This document shows positions 1-21,791 of a DNA stretch of 64,000 nucleotides, in pieces. The notes under the pieces are model-generated. The model was not told the origin of the DNA and made no database searches. It was given only the letters and a program-made list of their open reading frames with translations. The translations under genes were made by a program, and so were the position numbers. Each line of letters starts with the position of its first letter. The stretch's first letter is position 1. Source of the DNA: Amia ocellicauda (Eukaryota; Chordata; Actinopteri; Amiiformes; Amiidae); NCBI RefSeq assembly GCF_036373705.1, contig NC_089863.1, positions 26,393,727-26,457,726 on the forward strand. The letters run 5' to 3'.

Positions 1-2339
1 TCTCCTAGACTGTACGGCACCACAATCTTTGACACGAGCGCGTATCCGCCAGAATATTGTCACACCCGAGTGTAACACGACTCGATTTTTTCCGCAGACG
101 GGGAGGCAGTATCGCCTAATGCCTGACCTCATACTCATGACTGTCTCATTGAAGACACTTAGTGCATTGAGAGTCACTGGCAGTGCGGGATTGATCATTT
201 TACCCCTGTGGTTCATTTCGACTACTGGTGTGCTTTAAAACACACGGGGAATATTTTGTGGACGCGATCGGGATCTGCTTTTCAGACCCTGCAGAATCTC
301 TCACTCCAGATGTCGCCGTTCGGCTCGGTATATGAGCAGTAAAGTAACTAATCCCACATGGTTCGTGTGCGAGCTTCTGCAGGATGTCCCATTATCTTGG
401 GAAAAAAAAAGCCTGCATATATACGCGAATAAATAAAATAATCCAGGTTTATAGACGACTAGGCTGTGATTTGTGGGTTTCAGGGAGGTTATCGTACTCT
501 AGAAATAACCTGTGGCTGCTTTTATGCATGTGCATCCCAACGGCATTGCTTTCGAGCTGATGCTAACTGGCTTAGGGCTGGTGTCCCGGCTCAAATCCCT
601 GGCTGTCTGACACGCACCGGCTCTGAAGAGAGATACCGTTCGACGTCTACTTTCGCTGCATCCCGAAGCACTGTGATCTTCTTACCTAGCCGGGACGAAT
701 TAAACTTTAATCGCAATCTATTAATATCTTGTTGCAAAATAAAATGGTTATTTTTTTATCTGCACATTTGTTTCCTGGCTTAATAATAGCCACACTTTTA
801 CAGAGGTGCCAGTCACCCTTTGAAGTCGACCAGACTAAACCTTAACCCAACCAGCCGCGCCGACCTTTTCTTTCCCAGCTGAACGTCGGCTGCTGGCAGA
901 TCGCATTTCTTAGGAAGACCGAGATCTGAGCTGATATTTTAAAGCTGCGATTCGTTCTGTTAGGGGGTCCAGAAATTGGGCAAGACGCCTACAGAAATAT
1001 CCCGAGCTAAAGCAGATCAACGTGCTTGATTTACCGGCACAAAGCCAGAACAAAAAGCAACAAGATCCAAACAAGGGAGTCTGGGGATGTGGTAGTTACA
1101 GTTTTATGACGTATTATGCAACCAGTGTTGGCTTTCAAAGCTTCAAAGATGTATATGTGTCTCACCAGTCTTCCCTCTTGATAAGATAGTTGTCTCTCTC
1201 TCCCACCTGCTTTGAAGACCTGGAGTAAATCAAAAGATTGCAACCCACCAATTTGGAAAAGACGCAGGTCAGAAACCCAAACAAACAACAAAAAAGTACC
1301 GACTCGCCTAAATACTTAAAAGCTGGCCCCAGGTCTTTACTTAGCTGAAACGTTTTAAGACGTATCGAGTAAGTGGTGTGTGTTTCTTCCAAGTCTTAAC
1401 TGTTGTTGTCTTTTTGGTTCGAGTGGCTCTCTTTGCGGCCGTTGCGTGGCTGTGTGTCGTCAGCGTGTCTTTTGTCGTCCTGCAGCTTGCAAAGGGATAT
1501 ACGGATTAAATTTGGTCAGCCAGTCACTACCGTAAAACCCTGGCGACAGTGGGTGTCCGTGCAAGTTTAAAAAAAAAGTCTGTGTGATGTTTTGCATAAC
1601 TTGATTGTTCATGGCGGGTGTGGGGGGTTAAAAAAAAAAAAATTGAAAAGACGAAATGCAAATAAACCTTCCTGTCTGCTGGTGTGTGATGAAAAGACTC
1701 CGTTTAGTGTTGTTCGATCTGCTGTGCTGCTTTTTCAGAGCATGCAAAGGAGAAACCATGGTTTACAGTATTTTTAGCACGGATTTTCCTTTCATGTACG
1801 CGAAGATGAACAAGGCAAAACGAAATAAAGAATTAATTTATACAAGCTCTTCTCTGTGTGGTTGGCTTCCTTTCTCTCTTCTCCTTCGCCTCTCCGATCC
1901 GGCCCCAAAACATGAAAGTCGGGACCGTGAGGCGAGGGAATCGCAATAGTCACAAACGTGTGCGTCGAGTCCTGGCGTGATTCGGACCGCACGAATTTGG
2001 CATACGCTGGCGCGGGGAAGAAAAACACCGACACACAAAACGAGGAATTCAGCAACACAACCTGAACAACTGCAGCCTGGTATCCTGAGCTGAACTCCAA
2101 GGAGAAATACAACCCAGGCATCGACACTTGTGTTTTTCACTATTAAACAGGCTGTTTTTTTTGCATCCTTGTGGGTGTTGCTCATCTGCTCACTTTTTGT
2201 CTGCAGGCCTCTTTGCATGGGTTTTGCATGCAGAGAGATGGGGGTGAGGTTTGTACCTTGAAGCTTCGGCTTCTATAGAAATTATTGACTAACAAGGTTA
2301 AAAAGAAGGTAAGAGTGGCACCGATATTCAAATACACTT
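1..2339. other. No recognisable feature
   Basis: I read both strands and found no open frame with a recognisable domain and no convincing exon. Short A runs occur near 1568 and 1630. The open frames present are under 130 codons and have no family resemblance I can name. The stretch could be intergenic or intronic. Confidence 0.5.
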
Positions 2340-3560
2340 GGATATCATATTTTTGTTAGCAATGGGAATACTGTTTATTGGGTTGAGTGTTTTACATAAC
2401 AAAATAAAAACATTCCAAATTTTAATTCTTATGAGTTCTAAAATTGTCTAAACATTAAAATTCGGAAATAAATCTTCATCAGAGCAATAAACAAAGCCAA
2501 AAAGAACCAAATACATAGTTCATAAATTCATAAACTTAAAAAAGCAATTCAAAACAAAACTGATGCAATGTAAAAGAACGGTAAATGCATTAAACAAATT
2601 AAAGAACATAAAAACCATGTTAGGAATGAAAACAAAACCAAAACGGCCAATGCATCAGACAAACAAAACTACCAAACAATCAAAACAATAACAAATCATC
2701 AAGTGCATTTAAAAACAACTAATTTCAGTAAAACCATCATATTATTTAAAAATACAATAATTTAAAAGAATCTGTATCTGTCCCTGGAGGTGGGGTCCCA
2801 TCATGGGATTTAAGCTCCCCCAGATCTTGGATATTCCAGTTGTTGAAGGCTTCCTCCTTACCCTTCTGATGATCTCCAGACTGACATGGTCTCTCACCAG
2901 GGTCATGCCCCTCCATGCGATGACCTTCGGGTCCGGTTCCTGCTCCGTCCCTTGCACAGGGCGTATTTCACCGCGCAGAATACAAGCCACCAGCACCTCA
3001 GGGTAGATGTTGTAAGTCCTCTGTGGGGTCCAAACACGATCTGCTGGGCGGTCGTCTGCGCAGGAACAGCAAACCTGTGGAGGAACGGACAGAACAGAAG
3101 CCAGACCCTGCAAGCAGAGGGGCATTGCTTAAAAATGTGAGCCTCGGACTCCTTTCCCAGGCAGCCCTTGTAGAGGCAGGTCTCAAACAGGGCTGAACCC
3201 CTTCTGTACATCCAGGAGACATCTCTCTGCATATTTGTGAGGCAAACATGCATAGCATTAGCCCAGATATTCCGGCAGGTTTCGGGAGGAAAATCTTCTA
3301 TTCTGCTGGTCTCCTGGGTAGATCTCATCTGGCTGCAGATGGTCTTATAGTCCCAGGAGACCAGCGAGGCTTTGTGGAGGCCTACTTCGAGTGCGACGGC
3401 TCGGATCGCCCTGTAGAACAGCAGGGGATCCCACGAGGGCGGCCTGGTGTTAACAATGGGAATCCGCAGCCCTAATTTCCTTATCTACGCGTCGGTGTAA
3501 CATTGGCTCAGCTGGTTAATATTGACTGGTAGTGTTTAGTTTGAGATGGGTGAGAATGGG
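2340..3560 (-). mobile_element. Degenerate LINE 3' part (Tx1/L1-like)
   Basis: On the minus strand, two overlapping frames (about 3475-2903 and 3125-2742) together read like the C-terminal tail of a non-LTR retrotransposon polymerase. A CxxxxC..E..HIFxxCP zinc-knuckle pattern followed by a VW pair lies near 3200-3090. A frameshift separates the two frames. The A-rich stretch 2400-2760, read on the minus strand, fits a LINE 3' untranslated tail. No reverse-transcriptase core is present, so this is a 5'-truncated dead copy. The clade is a guess from the tail motif. Confidence 0.55.
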
Positions 3561-4932
3561 GGTGGCAGACTGTTCCTGGGGGCAGCCGCAGTGGCTTCTG
3601 GGTAATTGTTCCAACACGAGCTCTGATACTTGATAATTAGCCTTTTTTTTTTTTCTCAAGTTAGGCTTATTTAAGACACAGACTATTTCTGTGGGAAGTT
3701 CAATTAATCCGATTCACAAATTAATAAGACCAGTTAAGGATCTTAGAGTCGGGACAACAACCGGAACACCCCAGAATCCCCAAGACCCGGGACTGGAGTT
3801 TGACGCAGCTGGGTTCGAGTGGCCCTGAGTGGGATTTTTTTAGTTTTTTTCCTTCAGAATTGCGGAAGAAAGAGAGAGACTTTTTGTCCCCGTTGCAGCC
3901 ATCGATGTGGGAAAAAGAGAGCGTGACTCAGACTGTCTCCTTATCTCGTTATTGGTGTGTGACCTAATCCAAGCACAGATCGTTCTCCTCACCCCATTCG
4001 GGTAACTATTCAGGAACGTTTCAAGGGTGGTGCCCATATCCCTGGATTATAGAAAGCAGTTCTTCCTCTCTCTCCCTCTCTGCCTCTATCGCTCTCTATT
4101 TTATTTTGTACTTTACTAGACTGAATTCTGCTTAATCTCCACCGTAAATGCATGCTAAAACCCTGCGATGCTGGCATGCAACAACGTGCCACAGAAAAAC
4201 CTCAGAACCAACAGCCACCTCCTGCCCAGCAAAGATCTGAAGCCCTATATTGAGGCCAACACAAAAACAAAACAAAAGCCACAGAAGTAGAGCGTGCCGC
4301 GGAACGAGCACTTGACAAAATATTTATCTCAAAGCCTGCGTTGCTAAGATGAGATATAAATGTATCTTGACTGGCCTATACATAGAATTCATAGAAAACC
4401 TATTTCTGGTCCTATTGATGACTGTTCTATTTTCAACTTTTGTTTGTGTGAGCTTTCATGTGAGAGATGCGCGCCCTTCACAAAAGCACTGAGTGTTTTA
4501 CCTGATCCGGCTGTCAAAAAAAGAAAAGAAAAAATATTCCGAAAGCCACATTATCCTTGAGTTGTCTCCTTGTGTTATGGTTTCTCAGATATATAGCCCT
4601 TTTCATCAGGCTATATTTCTGCTGGTCCAGGTGAGCCACAGTGAAACGTGCAGTCCGCAGTGGGACTCGGGTGTGTGTGGGGGACTGCATTCTCCAGGCG
4701 GATCTGGTGTCCTGGTTTTGCACTCTGGGGAGATCCGGTTCAATTGCCATGGAGATGCTAGAGCGTGGCCGTGGTGAATGGGTGGGTAACAGGAGGCGCG
4801 GCGCCGGGGTTAAACGTCAGGCTTCCCCAGGGTGGGACAGTTACCCAGCTGTCTGCTTTGCTCCGGCTTCGTCTTCAGCGTCTGCCTTGGGAGTCTGTGT
4901 CAGCAAAGCTGGGTCAGTGGAGCGGGACCAAG
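3561..4932. other. No recognisable feature
   Basis: There is no supported gene. A CT-rich patch lies near 4066-4100 and short A runs near 4516-4535. I see no splice-bounded exon with family resemblance on either strand. Confidence 0.45.
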
Positions 4933-4961
4933 GGTGTGTGTGTGTATGTGTGTGTGTGTGT
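4933..4961. repeat. (GT)n microsatellite
   Basis: About 14 GT units, interrupted once by AT. Confidence 0.9.
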
Positions 4962-5607
4962 TTCACTTCATCCCAGGAACAGCACCTGAAAACCTCTGTG
5001 CTCCAAATTTGACAGGTCCAGGGAGTATAACTCATGTGGAAAAGGGGAAAATGGTACAAAAGGAGAGGAATTGGTCACAAGTTTATACTGGAAGACCCTA
5101 TATTGCCTCTTGAGTCATTACATCCCAGTAGTTACTGGCGATTGTGATGCATCCAATCAAAGTCATCAGCTGATGTCCGCATCACCATCACGCAGGCCAC
5201 GCCCACCCCCAGCTTCCCAATACTGGATCTACTACCTACAGTACAGGAAGGCAATATAGGTTGACTGGTGGCAGATGGCCAGTGAGACGCACTGTTCATT
5301 CGCACACAGGGCATGTAAAGTGCGTCGCCGGGCTCAGCTGGACCCTGAGCGTGTTCTACTCGTCACAGAGTGGGGGATTGTGAAAAATATTCCTCCACAC
5401 CCTCTTTGATGTCTGTGTGAAGTCGTGGGGTCCCGTCCTAACCGGAACATGATTGGACAGTGACTGTACTTGCGTGTGTGTCTGTGTTACTCTATCCTGT
5501 CAGGGTGCTGACACAGGTCTGTAGGTGAGAAAGGCAGGGAGTTTGCCTGCGTGTGAATTTGAGAAGAGTTGCCTGGGAGAGTTTGAGGTTTTCTGCTCAC
5601 AGCTTTT

Positions 5608-5630
5608 CCTCTCTCTCTCTCTCTCTCTCT
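5608..5630. repeat. (CT)n microsatellite
   Basis: An uninterrupted CT run of about 11 units. A nearly pure GA/G-rich purine stretch follows at about 5889-5976. Confidence 0.85.
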
Positions 5631-5888
5631 GCCCGTTCCTGTATCCATGTTCCTGTGCCGAGGGAGGGAGTTGGTGCCTTGGGTTCCCCCCCAACCCCCC
5701 GCCATGTGGTTTCCCCAGAATCCCCCGTCAACGAGGGACACGCGCAGTCACTCAAGACACAGGGATTCGCAGTCACAGACACACACACCGCTGCTGAGTG
5801 CTGCTGGTAAAGCCTGCCCTTATCAGCCCAGATTTACCATATAAGGCATGGAGGAGCTTCAGCGCTCTCATTGGCTGGCTGGGATACA

Positions 5889-5976
5889 CTGGAGAGAGAG
5901 AGGGAGAGAGAGAGGGAATGGGGTGAGGGGGGGGGGAGGAGATTACAGAGGAGTAAGACAAAGAGAGAGAGAGCTT
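5889..5976. repeat. GA/G-rich purine tract
   Basis: GAGAGGGA units, then a run of G near 5925-5935, then more GAGA. It is purine-rich on the plus strand. Confidence 0.75.
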
Positions 5977-6204
5977 TTCTCCCTGGGGCTGAGTTGGTAT
6001 TAAGGGTTGGCGATGTAGGTGGCTGGGCAGCAGACTGGCATTTTTCAGGGCAGAACCTAGAAACCGCTCTCTTCCCCCTCGTAACTCCAGCTGTGCCCGG
6101 CGCTGTACCGTTGGGTTCATTACTTCTCCGGTGCTTTGCTTGTGATTACAGCACATTTACGATGTGACAGGATTTAAAAAAGATGAATCAACATAATTGA
6201 TTAA

Positions 6205-6238
6205 TAATAATAATTATAATAATAATAATAATAATAAT
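6205..6238. repeat. (AAT)n microsatellite
   Basis: AAT units with one TTAT interruption. It could be the tail of an old SINE or LINE copy, but no body is recognisable beside it. Confidence 0.85.
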
Positions 6239-6336
6239 GTGAAACAACTGATTGATTTATCTGCTTTTGAACTCATGTTCTCAAATCAACAGATCCATAT
6301 TATCTTGGGAATTAACTGTTTTTACCATTTCGGTTT

Positions 6337-6650
6337 GCCCCTCTCTCCCTCTTTCCATCCCTCCCTCTTCCTCTCTTTCTCTCCCTCTGTCTCTCTATTT
6401 CTCTCCTTCTCCCTCTCTCCACCCACCTCTCTCTCTTTCTTTCCCCCTCTCCATCCCTCTCTCCCTCTCTGCCTCTCTCCCTCTTTCTCCCTCTTTTGTC
6501 CCTCGTTCTCTTCCCCCTCTCCCTCTTTCCCTCCCTCTCCCACTCTTTCCCTCCCTCCCTTTCTCCCTCTGTCTCTCTCCACCTCCTTCTCTCTTTCCCT
6601 CCATCCCTCTCACCCCTCTCCTGTTCTCTCCCTCTCCCCCACTCTCAACA
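6337..6650. repeat. 310-bp homopyrimidine tract (C/T only, few breaks)
   Basis: About 310 bases almost entirely of C and T in CTCTCCCTC-type units. The open frames across it, rich in Ser/Pro/Leu, are low-complexity artefacts and not genes. Confidence 0.9.
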
Positions 6651-7547
6651 GCAATGGTTTGATTTCATTTTCAGCCAGTTTATAGGTCAATACCCAGATT
6701 TGAAATCCAGTTCGGCAAATATGCTGATCAATATACAGCCATCTTGGACTGTAAGCCATGCCCACAAGTATTGTGAATTGAAAGGTAGGAAATAGGAAAC
6801 TCGGGCCAGGGTTCCCATTACGGGCCAATGGAGTCCGGCCTGCAGTCTGTAATAGCATTTTTTTTTTTTACTGAGCCACTCTACACCCCCACACTCCCTC
6901 TTCCTCTCTGTCCCGAAGGCAGCCATCGATTCGGTGTGCCCGACGCCAGGCCCGTACCTGAGGTGAACGTCTGTAACAAGATTGCTCTGGAGTTTCTGTT
7001 CGTTAAGGACCTCTGGGATCCCTGGGTGGGTTCTTTTCTTCGGATTGGGGGTGTAAATAATAAGCCCAGGCTAGCACGCCGGCTCAGTTTACAGTGAGAT
7101 CGAACGTGTAATCTGAATCGGTGTGTGTGTGTGTGTGTGTGTGTGTGCAGCCTCCTACGAGGATTAGTGAATGAAGACGGATGTGTGATTCCCCATGGGG
7201 GGCTTAGTCAGCACCACACCAAGCCACAGAGCAACGACGCCACGTGTAATCCTGCCAGCCTGCATCCCCGGGTGCTGGGGGGGACGGCACAGGCTGAGAC
7301 GGCAAAGCAACGGTTCTGGTTGGACACCCCTAAGCAGCTCAGATCAGCCTCCCTTGTCTTCCTTCTTCCCTGTCACCCACCCCGAGTGGCAATGAGTTTG
7401 TACGATTTGCCCCCTTTGTGGCGCACCATGGCACTCAGAGCGCCAAGGGGTTGATGGGATGGAGCCGGGCAGGGGTAATGACTAAGCTGAAGCGCTATGA
7501 CAAAGGCGATCTGTTCAGGTTATTGGCGTGTGAGTGTGGCACTGTGG
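6651..7547. other. No gene; holds a (GT)n run
   Basis: No supported exon. A (GT)14 microsatellite lies at 7121-7148. The sequence around 6890-7100 has open frames but no recognisable protein family. Confidence 0.5.
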
Positions 7548-7785
7548 GATACAATAGTTCCCAGCATGCAATTCTTCCCTGGTTGATTACTGGTTTCATT
7601 TTAATTATTATAATTATAAACCGGTATTCTATGTACTCGACAGCAAGTGGCAAGCTGAACACATCTGTAGGTGATATACTTACCAGTGAAGACCATTGTG
7701 TCTCTTAATATAAAAAAAAGGTCCAATTATTAACATCACTGTAACACAAACGCAGCCGTGATGTCATCGGCAAGCACCAGAGAGC
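7548..7785 (+). repeat. Interspersed repeat family X, copy 1
   Basis: This stretch shares an ordered set of short blocks with 27814-27965 and 52415-52634. These are a start like GATACAATAGTTCCCAG, an AT-rich TTTTAATTAT block, AGCTGAACACATCTGTAGG, and an end like GTGATGTCATCGGCAAGCAC. All three copies run in the same direction. No coding frame or terminal inverted repeats are visible, so the class (SINE, solo tail or non-autonomous DNA element) is unknown to me. Confidence 0.7.
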
Positions 7786-8340
7786 CGATTTAAGACGTGC
7801 TGTATGAAGGCAATCAGACACTCTCACCGCCTTTGTGTAACCAGTAGAAATGAAGGGGAGCTGTATTCACACAGCCAGTGCATTTATTGTTGTGTTTTTA
7901 ATTTAATATTTAATAAGACGTATACAATGGGAGACTGCTACACAGATGCACGGTTGCATTGACACACCTGGGAACTTTCTTACTGTCCTGGTACTGAGAC
8001 ATCTCCAGGGCTAGAGGAAGAAAAAAAAAAACTTTGTTCACAAACTTGACAATGGCTGTCTGTGTCTTTGTGTCAGTGCTGAGCTGACCTTCTCCATTCC
8101 CTGTCAGCTGATGTGTTCGTGGCACAACACCAGGCACAAAAGGGAACAGGCAACGCACCAGTAAGCGCCAGCTCGCCCTTGTACATTCTTGTAGCTCAGT
8201 GGGACGCTGACGTAGAACAGGGCCCCAGGGGACAGGAGAGTGTGTCACAGCGTGGGTAGGCGCTCATTTTAATATGTTAATTTGAGACTTGAGTTGTGGC
8301 AGTTGGCAGCCCAGGCCCATTTGCACTGCTGTGTGAGTGT

Positions 8341-8385
8341 GAGGGAAGAGAGAGAGGAGAGAGTGAGAGGAGAAAGGAGAGGGGG

Positions 8386-8418
<33 letters not shown>

Positions 8419-8682
8419 GCAGGGAGAGATGGAGAGGGGAAGAGAAAGAATGAGAGAGAGAGAGGGGCAGGGAGAGGGGGAAAGGGAGAGATAGAGAGAG
8501 AGGGAGAGGGGCAGGGAGAGAGGGGAGAGGGAGCGTAAGAGGGCAGAGAGAGAGAGAAGAGAGAAGAGAAGGGAGAAAGGGAGGGAGAGAGGGATAGGGG
8601 CAGGGAGAGGGGGGAGAGAGGGAGAGTGAGGGGAGAGAGACAGAGAGGAGAGTAGAGAAGAGAAAGGGAGGGAGAGAGTATT
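8341..8682. repeat. 340-bp homopurine tract (A/G)
   Basis: About 340 bases of GAGAGG/GGGAGA units with few interruptions. It is opposite in strand sense to the homopyrimidine tract at 6337-6650. The open frames over it are low complexity. Confidence 0.9.
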
Positions 8683-9139
8683 TTTCTAATCAAACCTCAG
8701 TACAGAATCTTGTATAAAACTTAAAAAGGAGTCTAACTGTCTTGGATGGTTGGTTGGTTGGTATGTTTGTTATCCAATGAAATGCCACCTCTTGTTTTAC
8801 ATTGGCGACTGGGATCCATAAATGGATTGGTGGAGGGCTAGTCTGATCTCTCTGTGCATCACTGCCATGTTTAGCTAGTACTGAAACACACACTTGCTGA
8901 ATCACTCACTCACACACACCCTTCGGAGAGTACTGTCCATTCCTCTGTGTGCTTTTGTCGTCTCTAAACGCACAAAAGCAGGGCCAAGAACTGCTAATTA
9001 ACCGTGTTCCTCCTTAGTTTGAGTCACTCACTCCCACTTCCCTCTCAGTCCAGGTCTAGCTGGGGAAATGAGACAGAGGTCAGAGAGGGAAGCTGACAGA
9101 TATGTGAAGGAGTCAACTGGGCAGGATTTCACAGGGCTA

Positions 9140-9215
9140 TGGAAACAATCGTATTATATTAAGAGACACAACGGTCTTCACTGGTAAGCATTCCTGAGCT
9201 CACAATAAAACAACC
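9140..9215 (-). repeat. Fragment of repeat family X, reversed
   Basis: Read on the minus strand, this contains CTTACCAGTGAAGACC and then TTGTGTCTCTTAATATAA. This matches the segment at about 7679-7712 of copy 1 with one difference over roughly 35 bases. Confidence 0.6.
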
Positions 9216-12200
9216 GCTCCACAGCAGCCCAAATCCCATGACTTGTGTGCCTTAATTTACCTTTAATTAAAAAAAAAACACAAATATACACAAACCAAAC
9301 TCTAATAAGCAGAATTTCAGTATTATATTATTCTATAGAATAATCACACATACCATGTAAAAAGCACAGACTGAGGTACGATACAACTGCACAGTCCCTG
9401 ACCACCTTCTGGCGTCCCCTCAAGACCTACCTGTGCTTGTAATAGGAAAGTCTAATTGGTAAATTGGGTTTCTGATTGTCCTATACAATCCAGCGCGATT
9501 GGCTGAGCATGAGTGACCCCTGTGGTGGCTCAGACACCTGCAAGTTCAGGTTGTTATACATCAGACTCAGCGTTATTTTCTAATCAGAAGCGAGTATAAT
9601 ATGGATGTGCCGGCCGACAGATCATAAACAACAGAGGCGGTCATGGAAAGCTGCCCCGAGTGGGCAAAAACGAATGAATGAACAGCGAATGTCAGTTCTT
9701 TTGCGATTCGTCACGTGTTTTTTCTCGGCGTGGCTGTGAGGGGTGACGTGGGGCGGCCGTGGGGTCACAGACCGCCTCCTTCAGACGGGACATTCCGTCA
9801 CGGACACTGGCAGGCCTGTTTGGGACAGCGATGGTTCTGAGACGGACAGGGATCAGGACAGAGTTGCATTGTCACCAGCACAGAGGAGGCGATCCAAAGA
9901 GCCGCCCCCCCGGCCCCCTGTCTGCCAGCCTGCTTGACAAGGGCCTCTTCAGAGGGGCCGGCTGGACACAGGCCTGGTCTGTGTGTCGCTGGAGAGGGAG
10001 CAGGAGCCGGCCAGCTGTCGGGTCGGGGCCACACAATCGCCCTGTTGACGGCGGAATGCGTCACCGTTTTAACTGCGGATGAGTTATGATCCCCTCAGGG
10101 AGTCTCAGAGCTGGGCTCCTGCACATCTCTGAACATGTTGTGTGTGGCCTGCCACCTCTGCTCTCTCCCTCTCCCCTCTCCCCTCCCCTGCTCTCTCCCT
10201 CTCCTCTCTTCCCTCTCTCCTCCCCTGCTCTCTCCCCTCCCCTCCCCTGCTCTCTCCCTCTCCTCTCTTCCCTCTCTCCTCCCCTGCTCTCTCCCTCTCC
10301 TCTCTTCCCTCCCCTCCCCTACTCTCTCCCTCTCCCCTACCTCCCCTGCTCTCTCTCCCTCCCCTCCCCTGCTTTCTCCCTCTCACCTCCCTTCCTTTCT
10401 CCTTGTCCCCTTCCCCGCTCTTTCTCCTCTTTCTCCCCCTCCTGGTGGCTTTAATAAGCATCTTTCAATCAGCAGCTGATTAAGACCAGGGGAACCCGTG
10501 TAATTAGCTATACATTCTGTAATTAAAGATCTGAGACCCATCCCCCAGTCGCCCACTGACTCCTCGTATGAGACTGAGAGAGAGGCAATAAAAACAGGCT
10601 CTAAGGGAAACTTTGGGTTAGAATAAAGCAACACTTTGACTGACCCAAATCTCCAAGTGCAAACCTGTACCGTATCATGGTTTAATTAATTGAGGAGCTG
10701 CTTTCTCCTACTCAGAAATCAAGATGGAGTACAAGTCCTTGCACGGGGGTCCGGCGGGTCGGTCTGGCCTTTATGTCCAATGAGACAATACGTATGTTTT
10801 GAAATCCCCTCGACCAATAGCACCATGCGTGTTTTCCCATGTCAACCTTAACACCTGTCAAATCCTTTTACGCATATGAGGTAATCCCACCCTCCGTCCT
10901 ATAAGACTGAGACAATGTAAGCACTACTTCAACAAAGACCACCAGAGATGCTCCCGGTTAAAATGGTGGTTGGAAACTAAAGGTCAAGTCATTCTATGTC
11001 TACAACAGCTCCTAGACAGACTCTGACCAGCGTTATACGCTGTGAAAACAATATATCCTATATTCGGTCTCTGTACGTCTCAGATCCCCGATTGAGAATC
11101 ATCCCCATGTTTTCCAATCGGAGTTTAAACTGATCCGGATTGTTTCCTGGAGGGTTCCTTATCTCCCAGCATCTCCTGAATGGGTGACACTGAGCGATGA
11201 CATAATAATAAATAATATATAATAAAATCCAGAAAAAGTAAAGACAGATCAGAAAATATCACTGTTATCCAGATTAAAAGTTGGAAGGTAAAAACAGAAA
11301 AGCACTAATTCACAGAAAGCACTAAAGTGAATTGATTGGCTAGGCTTATTTCAGTTAGTTGTTTTTTGGGTGCCTGGGGAATTGACTGCGTTTTGCGACG
11401 ATTCTAAAAATGTAAACGCCGTGGATTAAAACTTTCCATTTTACCGCACATATCTTGCAAAATCGACATCATTTTACAGAGACGGTCTCGAGATTCTTGA
11501 CGTGAACAAAGAGGCATAGAATTAATCTAGTTTAACCAATGCCCCGAGTTCAGTTGTCTTTTCATTAGCTCTCTACTGCTCCTGGGACTCCTGCTTCAGC
11601 CCCCACACAATCCCAGTACGCGGTGTCTATATCGAGTAGCCATGAAGTGAGAGCATAAGCACACAAGAGGGAGATGGGAGCAGAAACATGGTCAGTGGTA
11701 CCCTCTAGTGGAACCAAGGATAACTGCCAGGGTGTATTGACGGACTGATATTGACAGAGGTGGTCAGGTTTGGACAGGTTATGTAGGAGGTGATGTGAGG
11801 GCACCCAGGAGGAGATAGCAGTGAGATGCGAGAGGGGATCAGAAAAGGGGGAAGAAAGGAAGATAAGACCCCTTAGGAATAGCGAGAGAGGAAGAGAACC
11901 AGAATAACTTGAGGTCTTAGTTGCTAATCTCTCAGGAACAGCAAGTACTTGCAGCCCGAGAGAACCTTGAAGCATTCATCTGCTGAATACTAAACAGTTA
12001 CTTTGCATGGGAACCAGTAGCGCAAGTTTCGGCACAAGGAAACCACCAACTGCACTGTTTTAGAAAGACTTCTGGGAAGAGAAAACACATCTGAGGCCTT
12101 GTGTTCGCAGGACAACGGTCTGCAAAAACCCATCGATCCTGTTTTGCAATCCGGCCAAACCCCGAATATCTTCAACGAGGCGATTTCATTCTCACTCCTA

Positions 12201-12229
12201 GACGAGAAACGCTCGACGCACGATCGAGG
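9216..12229. other. Upstream of the ANKDD1 gene; no gene seen
   Basis: Contains the pyrimidine minisatellite listed separately and a GC-rich patch at about 9740-10060. I recognise no exon here. The ANKDD1 promoter and 5' untranslated leader probably lie in the last few hundred bases, but I see no clear TATA box or initiator. Confidence 0.4.
10151..10444. repeat. Pyrimidine minisatellite
   Basis: C/T-only tract in which CCCCTGCTCTCTCCC recurs about six times, separated by CTCTCCTCTCTTCC-type spacers. This makes a degenerate minisatellite of roughly 30-45-bp units rather than a simple dinucleotide run. Confidence 0.85.

Positions 12230-21791
<9,562 letters not shown>

Noticed and set aside
466..783. 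A 105-codon open frame near the left edge
   Set aside because: No domain, signal peptide or splice context that I can support.
6197..6685. Long Ser/Pro/Leu-rich open frames
   Set aside because: They lie on a C/T-only tract, where stops are rare on both strands; the same holds for 8277-8693, 10086-10483 and 57594-58085.
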